This document shows positions 59,291-64,000 of a DNA stretch of 64,000 bases, piece after piece (position 1 is the first letter of the stretch; each line of letters starts with the position of its first letter). This stretch comes from Opisthorchis felineus. Its lineage: Eukaryota > Platyhelminthes > Trematoda > Opisthorchiida > Opisthorchiidae. The position numbers were made by a program, and so were the translations under genes. The stretch spans positions 1 through 64,000 of the forward strand of contig SJOL01002982.1 in the NCBI GenBank assembly GCA_004794785.1, written 5' to 3'. The notes below the pieces were generated by a model. It was given only the letters and a program-made list of their open reading frames with translations. It made no database searches and was not told where the DNA came from.

Positions 59291-60993
59291 AAAGGAACCG
59301 GATTATGTCGGTACTATCGGCCTCGCCACACCACTGAGTTTCCAGATGGCTGCAACTGACAGTGCTACGGAGGTGGTTGTTTCGTACCTGCCTTCACCTA
59401 CTTTTTGCACATGGCCTAAATGTCAGCTTTTACTTGTCCATTTTCCTGTGATGCGTACCACAGGACAGATTCACGAAAGCACCAGCAAAATTAGTAAATA
59501 TCTGTTAGATGGATTACCATATACTACAGTTAAGGCGCATAGATGAAAAGCTACTTACTGGTCGCTGTTATGGCGTAGGTAATCAGGCAGAACATTTAGG
59601 TACGCCTTTACTCAGATTAACCACACTAGATGGACCATGGATAGCCCAGTTACGGAGATGACACAGGACGTTTTGGAAGCTGTGTAACTGCGTAATAACC
59701 GAAAAACATGTTTGTAGGAAGTTTGTAACGTAAGTGTTTGAAATTGAAAGCAACTTAGCAAGTGTAATAAATGCAAAACACGGTCAGGTTGTCACCCACT
59801 TCAGGCCAATCCAGCTGTCGAGCGGTTATCTGACCAAGGGGTAATTGCGAAGAATGGCTATTCAGTGTTTGTGATGGAGCAAATAACCAGAAAATCTACT
59901 CTGTTTATAAAGGCGATAATTACAGCGCGTCCAACTACTACCCCATTAACCTTATTTGTACTTCCTGGAGGATCACAACAGAAGCCTGAAGCGGACGCAC
60001 TAAATCCCTTTCATATATTTCTTTCACCCCATTATTCTGGAGCTTTACCTTAGCTGAGACAGTATCTTCCCCTAAGCTTCGCTGATCATCAGGCCTCTCG
60101 CATTCAAACCATTGTGAGACCCAAACACCAAAGTAACGTAAAATTCCAGGACGAAACTGTCGTACTTCCCACCGAGAAACAGTTACCCAAAGAAACTATC
60201 CGTCTTCTCTAAAATAGCCTCAACTTTCGCTTACCACCAAACCCAGCACACATACGTACAACATCACATTGACACTCCTTTTCCCAAGTTGATGTTCGCT
60301 CGTGTATGTATGCATACGATAGCACCAATGCGACTGATAGGGAAGCATCGGTATTGAACACTGATGCGCTATCGACGTGATGTCACCGTTGATCAGCTCA
60401 TTTGTTGATGAGCATACTGGAGGTTGTCGGTGGTACCGAATTCAACAATGTGATTTGAGGGCGTATCAGCAACCTTTCTGATGCCGACGGCAGGAGTCCG
60501 TTAGCACACCCATAGGGACCGAATACGTATCGTTCACATGCATTGGGTTAGAGCAATCGGTAGTCGCCAAGTGCATTTTTTTACTGAATTGAAATGGATC
60601 ATTGAATAAAAGAATGGCTACACACTGAGTTCATCACAGGCACACGTAAAGGATGGGTGGATGGAACTGTTTGAAAATCATCCATCCATACTGCAGCCAA
60701 TTTTCCTTTCCTACGATCAACCTATCAAACAAATGAAACCTTGCCGGTCTCTAAGATTTTACTTTGGTGGTTCAAAAACTAGATTTTTAGCAATGCGGAC
60801 GAGGCTTTCGATGTTCAGCGGGCCTAGGAAAACAATTTTTAGCCTCAGAAACAAAGGATATTAGTAACCCAGGGATCCTCGCGAAGTAACCATAGAAATG
60901 GTTGGAAATGGTGCAGCTGCAGAACCCGTCCGGTGCCTAGCTGCCGTGCTGCCCGACCATAGAACATTGATATGAATTCAAACGGCCACATGA
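59291..60993. other. Nothing recognised
   Basis: About 1.7 kb without supportable features. Confidence 0.35.
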
Positions 60994-61000
60994 CATCAAT

Positions 61001-61058
61001 CATCATCATCATCAAAGACAGCAATATCAGTGTTGACACTAATGCTTCACTGCCGTAC
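61001..61058 (-). mobile_element. RTE-like LINE 3' terminal fragment
   Basis: On the + strand CATCATCATCATC, then AAGACAGCAATATCAGTG, TTGACACTAATGCTTCAC and TGCCGTACAA: the 3' end shared with 22681, 49761 and 58155, here without coding sequence. The fragment directly abuts repeat R2. Confidence 0.7.
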
Positions 61059-61068
61059 AAAGGGCAGC

Positions 61069-61384
61069 TCATGGTTGTACGAGGGCTGGGATACTGCCAG
61101 GGCGCCCACACCTAGACAGGACGATTAGAGTCCTTTGGCTCAAAAGCCTAACCGCAAGGTAACGGTGTTGGACTGGAAATGCGAATACATTACCATTTTT
61201 ACGGAACACGTCGCCACATATGTTCCAACCCCCAACCTGGAGGGCCAGGAGACTGTTCGTCAGACCTCTACCCGCCAACCTGGTATGAGACTGTGTCGCG
61301 CGGACACCCCCCAGTATAGCTCAATGGGTCGCTGGTGTACACAAACCGCCACACCACGGTAAGGTCCAGTCTCTTCGTGACGGA
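61069..61384. repeat. Dispersed repeat family R2, copy 2
   Basis: Partner of 24608-24951 in the same orientation with all landmark blocks present. Confidence 0.7.
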
Positions 61385-61854
61385 CGGCCACATGGGCGAC
61401 AATGTGTCCCGTGCTAGCGAGTTTGAAGAGGGCTTGAACATGATTCACCGGGACATTGGATATAGAAAAGAGCTGCTCACAACTTGAGGATTGGTTGTGC
61501 CTGTCAGTCACTCAGCACGTCAATTTCACTGAACAACTATCAGAGAGTAGCCACATGGAGACAATCCTCAATGTGCTGAGCGTTAAATGCCGTTAAATGT
61601 TGTCAGTGGCCATTACAATTGCGACTCCTCCAGACTGTGAGACGATCTTAACTTGTTTCGGTATAGTGGGAGGTGGAACTACTGGATCAATATAGTAACC
61701 TTTACTTGGTCCGGAGCGGTCCAGAAACGAACATGTAGAAACGGCTCATTCCCAATGTGGTATTTTCGGACCATTCTGCGCCCGAAGCCTTGTCAATACA
61801 GAGACTAGTTCTACCTGTGCATCATCACCGACAACACACCAGTAGAGAGAGACC
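61385..61854. other. Nothing recognised
   Basis: Unclassified DNA. Confidence 0.35.
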
Positions 61855-62033
61855 GTTCAGCTGTAGCACCCTTTCGGTGCCTAGCTGCCATGCAACCCGA
61901 AGGAAGCACGAGGACTGGGATACTGCCAGGTTGCCCAAGCCTAGACAGGGGAAGTCGAGAGGCAGAGGTCGGATTCCAACCACGGACCTTCCGGTCAGTA
62001 GATGCGCGCTCTAACCGCTTGAGCCATCTCGCC
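61855..62033 (-). repeat. SINE-A, well-preserved copy
   Basis: About 179 bp. The A box TGGCTCAAGCGG (complement of 62015-62026) is a perfect pol III match; the B box is slightly worn (GGTTGGAATCC). The body is near-identical to that at 18436, ending GCTACAGCTGAAC. Confidence 0.9.
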
Positions 62034-62418
62034 ACCATCAGCACACCAGTGCTCAACACTGATTCTTCGTTGCCACACTGTTTACTCTGATCCCAGGATT
62101 GTCTACAAGTAGTTGACCAGTGCACCACTGTCCTGATCCGAGGATTGTCTGTCGACAGTGGTTTTTTAAGTGAGCTTGCGTTCTAAGGGTGAATAGCCGT
62201 CCGCATGGATGCCGCTAGCTTGACCAGATTTTGTATGTGAGGATACGATCTCCACGAAGGCTGCAACCCGAAAGCCTAAATTGTTTGTTCGCCGGGCCCC
62301 TAATGTTCTTATTGGCGTCGCGCTGCACGGGCTTGAAGGTGAGATATCCCTTTCGAAGAGTGGGTTAGAAGTGAGAATTTTGATACCTAGCAGTAGCCTA
62401 AAGCTAGTGTGAACCTCG
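62034..62418. other. Nothing recognised
   Basis: Contains a short direct repeat (CC.AGGATTGTCT) at about 62094 and 62140; otherwise nothing. Confidence 0.35.
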
Positions 62419-62518
62419 GCTCCCCGTCTAGGCCTGGGCAAAATGGCAGTACCCTAGCCCTCGTGCTGCCCTCGGGTGTCATGGAGGTTAACCACCAGAA
62501 GGGTGCTACAGCTGAACT
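62419..62518 (+). repeat. SINE-A body fragment, plus orientation
   Basis: Lacks the tRNA head; begins CTCCCCGTCTAGGCCTGGGC and ends GGTGCTACAGCTGAAC. Confidence 0.75.
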
Positions 62519-63258
62519 ATTTTGGTGTGAATTGACTGAAAGCCGTTCATTTAGAATTTACCCAGAACTTATATTCTCCTTAGTCTCGTGAGAGAGCATT
62601 TAGCTCAGCTCAATGCTGCTCGTCGGCTTGCAACTAGAGATGAACGTCCTGAGGTGACGTCCACCGCTGGTGTGCCAGTGGTGTGGACGACCTTGCAACT
62701 TTCTACTTATTTTTATGTCTATTGATAAACCCCATTGTGGACAGACCGCAGTGCCTTTGTCAGGGTAACAGGTCGTCCTCACGGGCCGATGATGGTGAAC
62801 GTGACTGAGACAGGGCCCGAATAAATCAGATATTAGTGACTATAGACCCCTGCAGTGGTCCAGTGAGTATAGGGTGCGTGGTCAAAAGTCCAAGTCTACC
62901 TTGACGAAGTTTGACTTACTCGTGGGGAACTACTGAAGGGAGCAGTCTGAGACCTTCCTTAATTTAGAATGACTCAAAGTTGCATTTTTATCAAACGCCT
63001 CTTAGATTCACGCATACGGCATCGACAGGCACAGAATCTCCTATGTGGGCTGCATCATTGGCCAGATTCAACACTTTTGTAATCCAGGAACGTAGAATCC
63101 TGATCCCGTGATGGTTGTTACTTGGTTATCACTAAGAGTGCATATAATTGTAGCGGTCCATTGATTGCATCGCTGTCCTTCATGACATTTTCACAACCTG
63201 ATATCTGCTCTAACTTGACACCATTTGACCGTTTTTTGCGTTTGTCTTACTTGGTTAG
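62519..63258. other. Probable intron or upstream region of the right-edge gene
   Basis: No further exon recognised. It ends in a pyrimidine-rich stretch and TTGGTTAG, the acceptor proposed for the next feature. Confidence 0.4.
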
Positions 63259-63586
63259 GCACTCAGGCGTCCTCATGCACTCGGTTTCCTCTCATCGACC
63301 TTCGTCGATGGCTGCCAGCTTTGTTCAAATGAGCACTCAAACGGTCAGTTCTCTCTGCTGCATCACTTTCTAACTAAAGTTTCTATGCTTAGAGCTTTCT
63401 GCCGTGGTTGACCCAGCTGATTTAGACGGGAAATACACACCTAAACAGCGTACAGCCCATGTTAATTATGCTTATCAGGTTTTGTTGCAGACGTCTTTTA
63501 TGGTTCATCCACTAGCTACATTCACACGCCATGCGGAAAAACCAATAAGAGTATATACTGTAGCTGGACACTTGCTATTTCAGCAG
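63259..63586 (+). CDS. Two probable exons of an unidentified gene (partial)
   Basis: Exon a is 63259-63343 (after TTGGTTAG, before GTCAGT). Exon b is 63393-63586 (after TATGCTTAG, before GTACTC). The intron between them is 49 nt, in keeping with the short introns of eEF2. The phases agree (1, then 0) and the joined frame stays open: HALGFLSSTFVDGCQLCSNE, HSNELSAVVDPADLDGKYTP, KQRTAHVNYAYQVLLQTSFM, and further to GHLLFQQ. I do not recognise the protein and see no retroelement motif. An alternative donor (CAG|GTTTTG) inside exon b is possible. Earlier exons would lie to the left and later ones beyond the window. Being a chance frame remains possible. Confidence 0.45.
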
Positions 63587-64000
63587 GTACTCCTCCATTT
63601 GATGACCCCGGTCTTAACAGTCGACTAGACGTGTCACTCGAATCGGCTTCACACTAAACATTGCACTTGGAACACGTGAGACCCCAGTGTTACTCTGTTA
63701 GCTCAGTTTAACCTCAGGAGGCCATTAAGTCTCAAGAACACAGATTCTCGCCGGAAAACGCAAAAGTGACAATAACTCACCATTTTTATCGCGACAACCT
63801 GGCAGGCAGTAGGGTGTCAGCAAGCGGAAGCGCGCCAGTGAAATTTACCAGAGTATTAAAACAAGACTCAGGACCATACAAATTCAGTGCAAACCAAAAG
63901 AACGGGTAGCACCACATCGAAAAAGTTGGTGAGGTATATTGATTTAAAGAATGCGAGAGTGAACAGTAGCATGTTTGCTCTGGAACAAGATTCGAATCTG
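63587..64000. other. Probable intron/downstream sequence, nothing recognised
   Basis: Follows the proposed GTACTC donor; no next exon could be supported before the window ends. Confidence 0.35.

Noticed and set aside
1..64000. CRISPR arrays, bacterial operons, rRNA genes
   Set aside because: No regularly spaced repeats, no Shine-Dalgarno-led gene clusters and no rRNA segments. Spliced eEF2 and eukaryotic retroelements show that the DNA is animal nuclear.

Overview
The window is animal nuclear DNA from a flatworm, most likely a trematode (fluke). Three things point there: an elongation factor 2 gene cut by very short 35-39 nt introns, a dense population of decayed retroelements (Penelope-like, Ty3/Gypsy, RTE-like and CR1-like), and abundant tRNA-derived SINEs. 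The SINE 'shadow' peptides resemble what I remember from opisthorchiid (Clonorchis/Opisthorchis) gene sets. That last step is recall and inference, not a search result. There are no bacterial-style operons, CRISPR arrays, rRNAs or convincing tRNA genes.

Layout. 1-7.8 kb: T/G-rich left edge, one unclassified dispersed repeat, one old SINE, otherwise nothing recognised. 7.8-9.5 kb: wrecked EN/RT LINE (+). 9.9-10.1 kb: exact 29-bp and 71-bp tandem duplications. 13-18.6 kb: three SINE-A copies, a tRNA-like head and one copy of a dispersed repeat. 22.1-25 kb: SINE-B, an RTE-like LINE (-) and an unclassified repeat. 26.4-27.7 kb: Penelope-like element PLE1 (+), RT and GIY-YIG both damaged. 30.0 kb: solo Penelope terminal repeat with a hammerhead-like core. 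31.5-33.2 kb: head-to-head SINE-B pair and another RTE-like LINE (-). 37.2-41.5 kb: a Ty3/Gypsy element (-) whose RT is split by a 1.24-kb Penelope-like insertion (PLE2) with a 13-bp target-site duplication and inverted terminal repeats. 45-49.8 kb: repeats, a Gypsy integrase relic and an RTE 3' end. 50.2-52.94 kb: the one complete host gene, eEF2 (-). 53.9-62.5 kb: SINE-A copies, RTE fragments and a CR1-like LINE carrying a nested SINE. 63.26-63.59 kb: two probable exons of an unidentified gene (+) that runs off the right edge.

How it fits together. Apart from eEF2 and the right-edge exons, the sequence is mobile-element debris. Autonomous LINEs, LTR elements and PLEs supply enzymes; SINEs carry their own pol III promoters and presumably borrow LINE machinery. 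Nested insertions give relative ages: Gypsy is older than PLE2, and the CR1 LINE is older than its SINE. The most interesting points are (1) the exact structure of PLE2, with CCAAT boxes, a TATA box and a hammerhead-like ribozyme core in its terminal repeat, and (2) an eEF2 coding region that starts at Val2 straight after a splice acceptor with no usable local ATG, so the start codon comes from a remote one-codon exon or from a trans-spliced leader ending in AUG.
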